Origin: Hydrogenophaga sp.
GTDB taxonomy: Bacteria; Pseudomonadota; Gammaproteobacteria; Burkholderiales; Burkholderiaceae_C
Assembly: GCF_026125785.1 (NCBI RefSeq)
Contig: NZ_JAHCKL010000003.1
Coordinates: 62,001-126,000, forward strand
DNA: 64,000 nt
Direction: 5' to 3'
In this document: piece after piece, positions 53,689-61,326 of the stretch
How positions within the stretch are numbered: the stretch's first letter is position 1
Layout of the letters: every line of letters begins with the position of its first letter
Notes under the pieces: generated by a model
Seen by the model: only the letters and a program-made list of their open reading frames with translations
Database searches by the model: none
What the model was told of the DNA's origin: nothing
Position numbers and translations under genes: made by a program

Positions 53689-53720
53689 ACCCGGGTTAAA
53701 TTATTTAATCCGGGTACAAT
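53689..53720 (+). promoter_or_regulatory. Palindromic operator overlapping a -10 element of the DUF2239 gene
   Basis: Thirteen-base arms at 53689-53701 (ACCCGGGTTAAAT) and 53703-53715 (ATTTAATCCGGGT) are inverted with one mismatch around one central base. TACAAT (53715-53720) directly adjoins and makes a good -10 hexamer. Transcription would then start near 53727, four to five bases before ATG 53731. Confidence 0.55.
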
Positions 53721-53730
53721 GGCCGACATC

Positions 53731-54318
53731 ATGGATGCAACGCCTTCTCCAGCCCACTGCACGGCTTTCCTGGGAGCCCGGCGCGTGGCTTTCGGTACCT
53801 ACGACGAAGTCGCGCGCGCGCTGTCGGCGCTGGACCTGTCGGCCGGCGGTCTGCTGGTGTTTGACGACGCGACCGGTGCCCAGGTCGATCACCCCTGGCC
53901 TGCGGGCTACCCGGCACCTGCGGAGGACGCGGTTCCCGCGCCGGCGGCGGCCGCCGCCCCCAGCGTGGGCCGGCCGCGCCTGGGTGTGGTGGCGCGTGAA
54001 GTGACGCTGCTGCCGCGCCATTGGACGTGGCTGGCGCAACAACCCGGCGGCGCATCGGCGGCGCTGCGGCGCCTGGTCGACGAAGCCCGTCGCACCCATG
54101 CGGAACGCGACGGGCAGCGCCAGGCGACCGAGCGGGCCTACCGCTTCATGAGCGCGATCGGCGGGGGATTCGCCGGCTTTGAAGAAGCCTCGCGCGCCCT
54201 GTTTGCCCACGATGCCCAGGCCTTGGCGCGTCACATTGCAGCCTGGCCACCCGACGTGCAGGCGCATCTGGTCTGGCTCGCGCGCGATGCGTTCGACGCC
54301 GCTCCCTCCACCGACTGA
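53731..54318 (+). CDS. DUF2239 family protein
   Basis: 195 residues from ATG 53731. Family features are CTAFLGARRVAFGTYDEVAR near the start, GRPRLGVVAREVTLLPRHWT and WLAQQPGGASAALRRLVDEA in the middle, and AYRFMSAIGGGFAGFEEASR. DUF2239 has no assigned function. An in-frame ATG at 53719 lies within the likely -10 hexamer TACAAT, so 53731 is preferred; the mRNA would be almost leaderless. The operator-like palindrome at 53689-53715 suggests inducible control. The MATE gene starts 17 bases later. Confidence 0.82.
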   Translation: MDATPSPAHCTAFLGARRVAFGTYDEVARALSALDLSAGGLLVFDDATGAQVDHPWPAGYPAPAEDAVPAPAAAAAPSVGRPRLGVVAREVTLLPRHWTWLAQQPGGASAALRRLVDEARRTHAERDGQRQATERAYRFMSAIGGGFAGFEEASRALFAHDAQALARHIAAWPPDVQAHLVWLARDAFDAAPSTD

Positions 54319-54335
54319 CTCCGGTTGACCTCACC

Positions 54336-55691
54336 ATGCACCCTCCCTCTCAAGGTCCGCTCTGGCGGGTTTATCTCGTTTTCCTCGTGCCGATGGTCCT
54401 GTCCAACGTCCTGCAAGGGCTGTCGGGCACGCTCAATGGCATCTTCATCGGCCAGATGCTGGGCACGCACGCGCTGGCCGCGGTATCGGGCATGTTTCCC
54501 ATCGTGTTCTTCTTCATCTCGCTGGTGATCGGCCTGGGGGCGGGCGCTTCGGTGCTGATCGGGCAGGCCTGGGGTGCGCGCGAACCGCACAAGGTCAAGG
54601 CCATCGCGGGCGCTTCGCTCACGCTGGGGGCTCTGATCGGCCTCGTGGCGGCGGCGCTCGGAGCGGTGTTCGCCCGGCCAGCCATGCAGGCGCTCGGGAC
54701 GCCGCCGGACGTGTTGGAGGCCGCCGTGTCGTACGCCCGCGTGATGCTGCTCATCATGCCGTTGCTGCTGGTGTTCATCCTGTTCACGCAGCTTCTGCGC
54801 GGCGTGAGCGATACCGTCTCGCCGTTGCTGGCGTTGCTGCTCTCCACGCTGCTGGGGCTGGCACTCACACCCGCGCTCATCAAGGGCTGGCTCGGCCTGC
54901 CTGCGCTGGGCATACAGAGCGCTGCCTACGCGGGTCTGGTGTCCTACGCGGCGGCGCTGGGTTTCCTGGTCTGGCGATTGGGGCGACAGCGCCATGTGCT
55001 GGCCTTCGACCGCGAACTTCTGGCCGCTCTGCGCCTGGATCGCGCCATCCTGGCCAAGGTGATGCGCATCGGCCTGCCCACCGGACTGCAGATGGTGGTG
55101 ATCTCGCTGTCGGAACTCGTGATCCTGGCGCTGGTGAACAGCCACGGTTCGCAAGCCACGGCCTCCTATGGCGCGGTGACGCAGGTGGTGAACTACGTGC
55201 AGTTCCCGGCGCTGTCCATCGCCATCACCGCGTCCATCCTGGCGGCCCAGTCGATCGGCGCCGGCCGTGTCGAACGGCTGGGGGCGATCCTGCGTACCGG
55301 TCTGTGGCTCAACTTGGCGCTCACCGGTTCGCTGGTGCTGCTGGGGTACCTGCTGTCGCACCATCTGCTGGGACTGTTCCTCACGCAGCCCGAGGTACGC
55401 CTCCAGGCCGAGCACCTGCTGCACATCATGCTCTGGAGCATGCTGCTGTTCGGTTTCCAGGCGGTGGTGGGCGGCATCATGCGCGCCAGCGGTGTCGTGC
55501 TGGTGCCGATGGCGATCTCCATCTTCTGCATCATCGGCGTCGAACTGCCGGCCGCCTGGCTGCTGGACCGGCAGTTCGGCCTGCAGGGCATCTGGATCGC
55601 CTTTCCGGTGGCCTACCTGGCCATGCTGGTGCTGCAGACGGCGTACTACCGCGGGGTCTGGCGCCACCGCCGCATCGAGCGCCTGGTCTGA
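54336..55691 (+). CDS. MATE family efflux transporter
   Basis: 451 residues with about twelve membrane helices. The two MATE halves show VPMVLSNVLQGLSGTLNGIF near the start and GLPTGLQMVVISLSELVILA in the second half, with GAREPHKVKAIAGASLTLGA between helices. MATE proteins export cationic drugs or metabolites in exchange for sodium ions or protons. Seventeen bases after the DUF2239 stop, probably one transcript. The 3' end is 18 bases from rnpB. Confidence 0.92.
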   Translation: MHPPSQGPLWRVYLVFLVPMVLSNVLQGLSGTLNGIFIGQMLGTHALAAVSGMFPIVFFFISLVIGLGAGASVLIGQAWGAREPHKVKAIAGASLTLGALIGLVAAALGAVFARPAMQALGTPPDVLEAAVSYARVMLLIMPLLLVFILFTQLLRGVSDTVSPLLALLLSTLLGLALTPALIKGWLGLPALGIQSAAYAGLVSYAAALGFLVWRLGRQRHVLAFDRELLAALRLDRAILAKVMRIGLPTGLQMVVISLSELVILALVNSHGSQATASYGAVTQVVNYVQFPALSIAITASILAAQSIGAGRVERLGAILRTGLWLNLALTGSLVLLGYLLSHHLLGLFLTQPEVRLQAEHLLHIMLWSMLLFGFQAVVGGIMRASGVVLVPMAISIFCIIGVELPAAWLLDRQFGLQGIWIAFPVAYLAMLVLQTAYYRGVWRHRRIERLV

Positions 55692-55709
55692 CAAGGGATA
55701 ATCGGCCCG

Positions 55710-56055
55710 TGGAGCGCGCCAGACCGCCGCTGGCACGAGACCCGAAAGGGTGTGCTGGAGGAACGTCCGGACTGCACAGGACAGCGTAGGAGGTAACACC
55801 TCTCCACCGAAAGGCCCAGAGAGCTTGCTTGAAGGGCCCCAAGGTGAGGATCAGAGCAACAGAGACGAGCCGATTCAGTTCGGGTGAAACGGGCAATCTC
55901 TACGCGCAGCAATACCAAATAGGCCAGCGTTGACGTGGTTCCGCGGAGCTGGCGGGTAGGTAGCACCGAGCCGGGGGGTGACCCCCGGCCCAGATGAATG
56001 GCGGTCACATCCGGGGCGACCCGGATGCACAGAATCCGGCTTATCGGCGCGCTTC
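55710..56055 (+). ncRNA. rnpB: RNase P RNA, bacterial type A
   Basis: About 346 bases carrying the conserved landmarks: GGAGGAACGTCCGGACTGCA near the 5' side, AGAGACGAGCCGATTC with GGGTGAAACGGGCAATCTC in the middle, AATACCAAATAGGCC, and CAGAATCCGGCTTATCGG at the 3' end (a TTCA-type end follows). The first and last ~9 bases (GAGCGCGCC with GGCGCGCTT) pair as helix P1. GATAAT at 55697-55702 is a likely -10. It processes tRNA precursor 5' ends together with RnpA. Confidence 0.95.
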
Positions 56056-56064
56056 ACACTTTTA

Positions 56065-56201
56065 CCCCCACGCTCCGCCGCTTCGCGGGTCGCTGCCCCC
56101 CGAGGGGGCTGATCCGCCTTGGGGCGGCCCGGCGGCGGATCGGTTTCCCCCACGCTCCGGCGCTGCGCGGGTCGCTGTCGTCCGAGGGGGCTGATCCGCC
56201 G
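56065..56201. repeat. Two copies of a CCCCCACGCTCCG-type dispersed intergenic repeat
   Basis: Two units, starting at 56065 and 56147 (82-base spacing), share CCCCCACGCTCCG, CGCGGGTCGCTG and CGAGGGGGCTGATCCGCC. The first has an additional TTGGGGCGGCCCGGCGG tail. The GCCCCCCGAGGGGGC hairpin of the first copy may help terminate rnpB on one strand and the fusion gene on the other. This family is, as I recall, abundant in Comamonadaceae genomes. Confidence 0.85.
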
Positions 56202-56202
56202 T

Positions 56203-57924
56203 CTACAGATTGAAGCCGCCCAGGCTCTGGATGCGTTCCACGTGTGCCATAAGTGAGCGTTTGGCCACGGGCCACAGGCGTTCGGGCACGTCGTCGTAGG
56301 CCAGCTTCACCCAGTCGTCGGGTGAGCCTTCGGGCACGGCGCGCAAGGCGCTGGCGACCTTGGCTTCGCGCTTGAGCCGGTGTGCCTTGAGCTGGGCGAT
56401 CGCGGCGCGCGCACCGCCCTCGACCGGCGCGCTGGGGTTGTCCGCACTCTGGCGCAGGTCGCCCAGCACGTGGCCGTGGGCGGGCAGGATGAATTCGATG
56501 CCGTGCCGTTCGCACAGGGCGTCGAGCCGGTCCAGCGAGTCCAGGTAGGCGCTCATGTTGCCGTCGGGTGGATCGATCACCGTGGTGCTGCCGTTGAGGA
56601 TGTGGTCGCCCGTGAAAAGCAGGCCGTCTTCCACCAGCGCCAGGCACAGGTGGTTGGCGGCATGGCCGGGTGTGTGGATCACCTCCAGCGTGTGGGAGAC
56701 CATGCCGCTGGCGGACTGCCCAAGCAGCACGATCTGTTCGCCGTCAGCCAGCAGGCGCTCCGGGTTGAAGCGGCTGTTCTCGCGCGCGGTCTCGGCGCTG
56801 GGCAGGCCCAGGATGGCGGGTTTTTCCAGGCCGGCGGCGACGCACAGGGCTTGCAGGCGCGGCGCGCCGGGCGAGTGGTCCGGGTGCGAATGGGTGCACA
56901 CGATGGCCTGGATGCGGCCGCCCGCCGCGCGCCACAGCCGCTCGATGTGCGCGGGTTCGTCCGGCCCGGGGTCGATCACCACGTGGCCGCTGGCCGGGTC
57001 GCCCACCACGTAGCTGTTGGTGCCGGGGCCGGTCATGTAGCCTGGGTTGGGTGCGGTCAGGCGCTGCACGTTCTTCAGCAGGGCCACGGGTTGTTCGTGC
57101 TGCCAGTCCAGGCTGTGCACGATCTGGCCGTCGGGGCTGACCAGGGCGAGTTCGCCGAACGGCGCCTCGTGCTCCATGTGGCGCGACTCGGCGCCGTGCG
57201 TGAGGCCGGCGCGCGGGCAGCTCGTCCACAGCGGCTGCTCGTTGGCCGCGCACGCATCCAGCACCGCCTGCACGTTCGCGTAGGCCTGCAGGCGTTCGAG
57301 CGTGCGTATGGTCGGAAAGATGATGAAGAAGCTGCCTGCCTTGTGGCGCTCCAGCGCGTCCTGCGGTCGCACCCAGACCGGTTCGAACTGCTCGGCCTCG
57401 TCGGCCACAGGGGCTTGTCCGGCCGGCATGCGCGCCACCAGGAAGGGCACGTCGAACCGGCGCGGCAGGTCGCGGTCGGTGATCCAGTGCGCGAGCACGA
57501 ACACGCCGGCCGCGTCCAGGGTGAGGCCGCGCGCCTGGCATTGCGCGGCGAACGGCGCCTTGCGGTCCAGGAGGGCGATGTCGCTGTCATCGACCAGCGC
57601 GCCATCGGCCCGGCGGGCCAGCAGCACGCCCAGTTCTTCGAAGCTCTCGCGGATGGCTGCGATGGCCTGCGTCAGGTGCAGGTCACTCTGTGTGGGCCGG
57701 CGCGTGGCGACGCCGTGCGACTGCGCATCCGCGGCGTCGATGCCGCCGCCGGGAAACACGTAAGCACCGGGCGCGAAGCTCGCGGTCATGGAGCGGCGTG
57801 TCATCAGCACCTCGATGCCCGGGCGGTCTGGGTCGGTGCTGTCGCGCAGCAGCAGCACGGTGGCGGCGGGCCGGACAGCGGCGAGGGGGCGGGTGGGGTG
57901 CAGGAGTTGGGTGGGTCGGACCAT
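56203..57924 (-). CDS. NUDIX hydrolase - metallo-beta-lactamase-fold fusion protein
   Basis: 573 residues. Residues ~15-270 form a NUDIX-like domain (LMTRRSMTASFAPGAYVFPG, GGID, and a Nudix-box-like AIAAIRESFEELGVLLARRA). Residues ~285-573 form an MBL domain with IVCTHSHPDHSPGAPRLQAL (HxHxDH), LEVIHTPGHAANHLCL and LLFTGDHILNGSTTVIDPPD, similar to human LACTB2. ATG 57924 is used; a TTG at 57942 would add six residues. The NUDIX part may cleave CoA or nucleotide diphosphates, the MBL part phosphoesters or thioesters; the joint role is unknown. The same fusion occurs in related betaproteobacteria as far as I recall. Confidence 0.85.
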   Translation of the reverse strand: MVRPTQLLHPTRPLAAVRPAATVLLLRDSTDPDRPGIEVLMTRRSMTASFAPGAYVFPGGGIDAADAQSHGVATRRPTQSDLHLTQAIAAIRESFEELGVLLARRADGALVDDSDIALLDRKAPFAAQCQARGLTLDAAGVFVLAHWITDRDLPRRFDVPFLVARMPAGQAPVADEAEQFEPVWVRPQDALERHKAGSFFIIFPTIRTLERLQAYANVQAVLDACAANEQPLWTSCPRAGLTHGAESRHMEHEAPFGELALVSPDGQIVHSLDWQHEQPVALLKNVQRLTAPNPGYMTGPGTNSYVVGDPASGHVVIDPGPDEPAHIERLWRAAGGRIQAIVCTHSHPDHSPGAPRLQALCVAAGLEKPAILGLPSAETARENSRFNPERLLADGEQIVLLGQSASGMVSHTLEVIHTPGHAANHLCLALVEDGLLFTGDHILNGSTTVIDPPDGNMSAYLDSLDRLDALCERHGIEFILPAHGHVLGDLRQSADNPSAPVEGGARAAIAQLKAHRLKREAKVASALRAVPEGSPDDWVKLAYDDVPERLWPVAKRSLMAHVERIQSLGGFNL

Positions 57925-57967
57925 TTCCGCATTGTGCGGCAAACGGTCGGTGCCGGCGGGGCAGGGC

Positions 57968-58708
57968 TCAGCTGGCGCCGAGCGCGGCCATTTCGGGCGA
58001 GAGGCCTTGCCAGGCGATGTCGAAACCGGCGCGTTCGCGCGCAGGCGGCAGGGGCGCGCTGCGCAGTGCCCAACGCGCGCCCGCGAGCACGCTGTCGATC
58101 ACCGGGATAGGGACCTCGGGCTGCACGGCTGCGGCCATGCCGGCCAGGCCTGCACCGCCCAGGATCACCGCTTCCACGCCCATCTGGCGAGAGGCGTCGC
58201 GGCAGGCCTGGGCCAGCAGCGTGCGCGCGGCCGCCGGGTCGGCGGCGAGTTGGGCGCCGGTGGGCACCACCGTGTGGATGCCGGCCAGTTGCTGGGCTTG
58301 GCCCAGCGCCTGCGCCAGGCGCTGCAGCATGGGCCCCCAGCGCGCTCCGCCGGTGACGACGGCGTAGCGGCCATGGCGCGCCGCTTCGATGAAGGCGGCT
58401 TCGGCCAGGCCGGTCACGGGCACCGGGCTGCTCTCGCGCAAGGCCATGAGACCGGGGTCGCCGAAGCAGCCGATGAGCACCGCGTCGGGCGCCGATGCGT
58501 CCGGGCCGGCCAGCGCGGCGGCCCAGGCGTCGAGCGCGGCATGGGCGGCCACGGCGTAGCTGGCTTCGTCGGCGATGTAGGGCGAGCCAAAGCGCGCGGT
58601 GACCGTGCGCACCCGGACGTGCAGGCCGGCGGCCTGCTGCACGTGGGTTTGCAGCAGGGTGCTGACGCTGGCCGAGGTGTTGGGGTTGACGACCAGGAGC
58701 TGGCGCAT
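57968..58708 (-). CDS. Asp/Glu/hydantoin racemase-like protein with one catalytic cysteine replaced
   Basis: 246 residues. The start MRQLLVVNPNTSASVSTLLQ is typical of hydantoin racemase-like proteins. The first catalytic cysteine is Cys81 (LIGCFGDPGL). The second, normally in LGCAG, reads VILGGAGLAG, so position 185 is Gly. One-cysteine relatives may be isomerases or decarboxylases rather than racemases. It lies 10 bases after the GntR regulator and is the last gene of the minus-strand operon headed at 63695. ATG 58708 is used. Confidence 0.8.
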   Translation of the reverse strand: MRQLLVVNPNTSASVSTLLQTHVQQAAGLHVRVRTVTARFGSPYIADEASYAVAAHAALDAWAAALAGPDASAPDAVLIGCFGDPGLMALRESSPVPVTGLAEAAFIEAARHGRYAVVTGGARWGPMLQRLAQALGQAQQLAGIHTVVPTGAQLAADPAAARTLLAQACRDASRQMGVEAVILGGAGLAGMAAAVQPEVPIPVIDSVLAGARWALRSAPLPPARERAGFDIAWQGLSPEMAALGAS

Positions 58709-58718
58709 GGCTTCACAC

Positions 58719-59432
58719 TCAGACCGCGCCAACCGCAGGAGCGAAGAGGCTTTCCAGGTCCGGCGCCCTGCCAGCGGGCGGCGAGAAGTCGAGCTGGGAC
58801 TCCAGCCGGTCCAGGTGCGTGCGCATCAGGCGCGCGGCTTCGCGCGCATCGCGCAGGCGGATCGCCGCGAGCAGGGCCCGGTGCTCCACGCAGCCGCAGG
58901 CGGTGGCCTCTCGCCGCGCCCGGCTGTGGTCGGCGCTGTAGGCCATGAGCACGAGCGAGGTGCGCGAGACCATCTCGCGCAGGATGCGCTCCATGGTCTG
59001 CTGGGCCGCACGCCGCGCGATCAGCAGGTGGAAGTCGCCGGACAGGCGTATGGCTCGGCGCATCTCGCCAGCATCGCGCGCGGCTTCTTCTTCGCGGATG
59101 CACTGGGCCAGCGTCTGCAGGTCTTCGGGGGTCGCGCGGTCGACGAAGCGTTCGACCAACTGCGACTCGATCAGGCGACGGACCTCGAACACTTCGCGGG
59201 CCTCCTGCTCGCTGGGGCGGGCGATGGTGGCCCCCCGGTTGGGCGTGAGCTTGACCACCTGTTCGTTGGCCAGGCGCACCAGCACCGGGCGGATGCGGGT
59301 GCGCGAGACGCCGAACGCGCTGGCCAGCCGGTCTTCCACCAGTTTGGTGCCAGGGGGCAGGCGGTGGTCCAGGATGGCCGACACCACCCGGTCGTAGATC
59401 AACTGGTCGGTGGCGGGCGACTTGAGGCTCAC
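58719..59432 (-). CDS. GntR-family (FCD) transcriptional regulator
   Basis: 237 residues with GntR wHTH (YDRVVSAILDHRLPPGTKLV, SRTRIRPVLVRLANE) and FCD domain. I start at GTG 59432 because GGAGGG lies seven bases upstream; GTG 59495 would add 21 unlikely residues and overlap the permease gene. It is encoded between the permeases and the racemase gene, so it probably controls this operon, perhaps through the 35-base palindrome at 63729-63763. Confidence 0.87.
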   Translation of the reverse strand: MSLKSPATDQLIYDRVVSAILDHRLPPGTKLVEDRLASAFGVSRTRIRPVLVRLANEQVVKLTPNRGATIARPSEQEAREVFEVRRLIESQLVERFVDRATPEDLQTLAQCIREEEAARDAGEMRRAIRLSGDFHLLIARRAAQQTMERILREMVSRTSLVLMAYSADHSRARREATACGCVEHRALLAAIRLRDAREAARLMRTHLDRLESQLDFSPPAGRAPDLESLFAPAVGAV

Positions 59433-59484
59433 GGAAAAGCCCTCCGCTCGGCTGGCTGCGGACGCGAGGGCAGACGGACGGGGG

Positions 59485-60378
59485 TCATGCGCCACGGCCC
59501 CGTTTCTGGCGACGCCCCAGCCACAGGGCGAGCGAGACGGCCACGCCCATCACCAGCAGCGAGACCACGGTGGTGACCGTGCCCAGGGCATAGATGGCGG
59601 GTGTGGTGACGGTGGAGGTCAGGCCCTGCAACTCCAGCGGCAGGGTGTTGACGTCGCCGATGGCCTGCGAGGTGCGGGCGATCTCGTCCCAGCTCAGCGT
59701 GAAGCCGAACATGCCTATGCCCACGACCGAGGGGCCGATCAGCGGCAGCACCACATGCCGGAAGCTCTGCCACGGCGTGGCGCCCAGGTCGCGCGCGGCT
59801 TCCTCGTACGCCGGGTTGAAGCGGTTGAACACCGCGAACATGATCAGCAGGCCAAACGGCAGGGTCCAGGTGAGGTGGGCACCCAGCGCCGAGGTCAGCA
59901 GGCCGAGCGCCGTGCCGTAGTTCTCCAGCGCGCCAGTGGCACCGACGGCCTCCAGCAGCCACTTCAGGCCGCCGTCGAGCAAGCGGAACTGCAGGCCGAT
60001 GCCCAGCGAGACGATGATGGAGGGCATGATCAGGCTGGCCACCGTGACGTAGAAGAGTGTGTCGCCGCCGCGCAGCCGCTTGCGGAACGCCAGCCCCGCC
60101 AGCACCGAGAGCACCACGGTGAGCAGCATCACTGCGCCGCCCAGCATCAGCGAACGCAGGAAGGCCGCGCCAATGTCCACCGTACCCAGGCCTTCGGCCA
60201 GGCGGGCGAACCAGTGCAGCGAGAAGCCGCGCAGCGGAAAGGTGAGGCCGCCCTCGGGTCCCTGGAAGCTCAGGATGAAGATGACGAACATCGGGCCGTA
60301 CATGAACAGCACGAACAGGCCAAAGACGATGGCCAGCGGCCAGAAGCCGGGCGTGCGGGGCTCGGAGATCCGGGTCAT
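59485..60378 (-). CDS. ABC transporter permease, PotC-like
   Basis: 297 residues with six membrane helices. EEAARDLGATPWQSFRHVVL is the EAA loop that contacts the ATPase. It begins MTRISEPRTPGFWPLAIVFG. The family imports spermidine/putrescine or related cations and some other compounds. Two bases separate it from the PotB-like gene. The stop lies 52 bases upstream of the regulator's start. Confidence 0.92.
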   Translation of the reverse strand: MTRISEPRTPGFWPLAIVFGLFVLFMYGPMFVIFILSFQGPEGGLTFPLRGFSLHWFARLAEGLGTVDIGAAFLRSLMLGGAVMLLTVVLSVLAGLAFRKRLRGGDTLFYVTVASLIMPSIIVSLGIGLQFRLLDGGLKWLLEAVGATGALENYGTALGLLTSALGAHLTWTLPFGLLIMFAVFNRFNPAYEEAARDLGATPWQSFRHVVLPLIGPSVVGIGMFGFTLSWDEIARTSQAIGDVNTLPLELQGLTSTVTTPAIYALGTVTTVVSLLVMGVAVSLALWLGRRQKRGRGA

Positions 60379-60380
60379 GT

Positions 60381-61304
60381 TCAGAGCTCCTTTCTGATGT
60401 CGACCAGGCGCGTGAGCCCCCAGATGATCATCAGCACCACGGCCAGCAGGATCACCGCGTTGGCCGCGGCCAGCGGAAACTGCAGGTAGGAGGTCTGCAC
60501 CTGGATGATCTTGCCCACCGAGGCGATCTGCTGGCCGCCCATCACGCCGATGGTGACGAAGTCGCCCATGACGATGGTGATCACGAAGATGGAGCCGATG
60601 ATGATGCCGGTCTTGCACAGAGGAACGATCACGTTCCACAGCGTCTGCCAGCCGGAGGCGCCGCTGTCGCTGGCGGCTTCGAGCAGGCTGCGGTCTATGC
60701 GCATCATGCTGTTGAAGATCGGCACGATCATGAACATGGTGTAGAGGTGCACGAAGGCCAGCACCACGGAGAAGTCGGAGAACAGCAGCCACTCCACCGG
60801 CTCGTCGACCACGCCCAGACCCATGAGGCCCTGGTTGACCAGGCCATGGCGGCCCAGCAGCGGCACCCAGGAGATCATTCGGATCACGTTGGACGTCCAG
60901 AACGGCACCGTGCACAGCACGAACAGCAGCGTCTGCATGCCGGGCGAACGCACGTGAAAGGCCAGGAAATACGCCACCGCGAAGCCCAGCACCAGCGTGA
61001 TCAGCCAGACCAGGAAGCTGAACTTCAGCGTGGACAGGTAGGTCGAGAGGGTGACGCAGAAGTCGCCATGGTCGGTCAGCGCCGAACAGCCCTCGAAGAC
61101 CGAGACATAGTTGCGCAGTGTGAACGCCGGGATCAGTTCGTACTCGTTGAAGTCCCAGAAGCTGACCATCACGATCAGCGCCAGCGGGATCAGGAAGAAC
61201 AGCACGAACACCAGCGTGAACGGCGCGGCCTGCCACCAGGCCGGCACCGTGCGCGCGGGGCCCTGCGTGGCCGGCGCCATGCGTGGGTTGGACGTGCTGC
61301 TCAT
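60381..61304 (-). CDS. ABC transporter permease, PotB-like
   Basis: 307 residues, six membrane helices. The EAA loop is LLEAASDSGASGWQTLWNVI. A periplasmic loop has EGCSALTDHGDFCVTLSTYL with two cysteines, which could form a disulphide. ATG 61304 is chosen over 61340 because the latter overlaps the binding-protein stop and lacks a Shine-Dalgarno. The gene overlaps the preceding one's 3' region only if the longer start is used; with ATG 61304 there is a 22-base gap. Confidence 0.92.
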   Translation of the reverse strand: MSSTSNPRMAPATQGPARTVPAWWQAAPFTLVFVLFFLIPLALIVMVSFWDFNEYELIPAFTLRNYVSVFEGCSALTDHGDFCVTLSTYLSTLKFSFLVWLITLVLGFAVAYFLAFHVRSPGMQTLLFVLCTVPFWTSNVIRMISWVPLLGRHGLVNQGLMGLGVVDEPVEWLLFSDFSVVLAFVHLYTMFMIVPIFNSMMRIDRSLLEAASDSGASGWQTLWNVIVPLCKTGIIIGSIFVITIVMGDFVTIGVMGGQQIASVGKIIQVQTSYLQFPLAAANAVILLAVVLMIIWGLTRLVDIRKEL

Positions 61305-61326
61305 GGGCGCGGCGCGGGTCAGGCCG

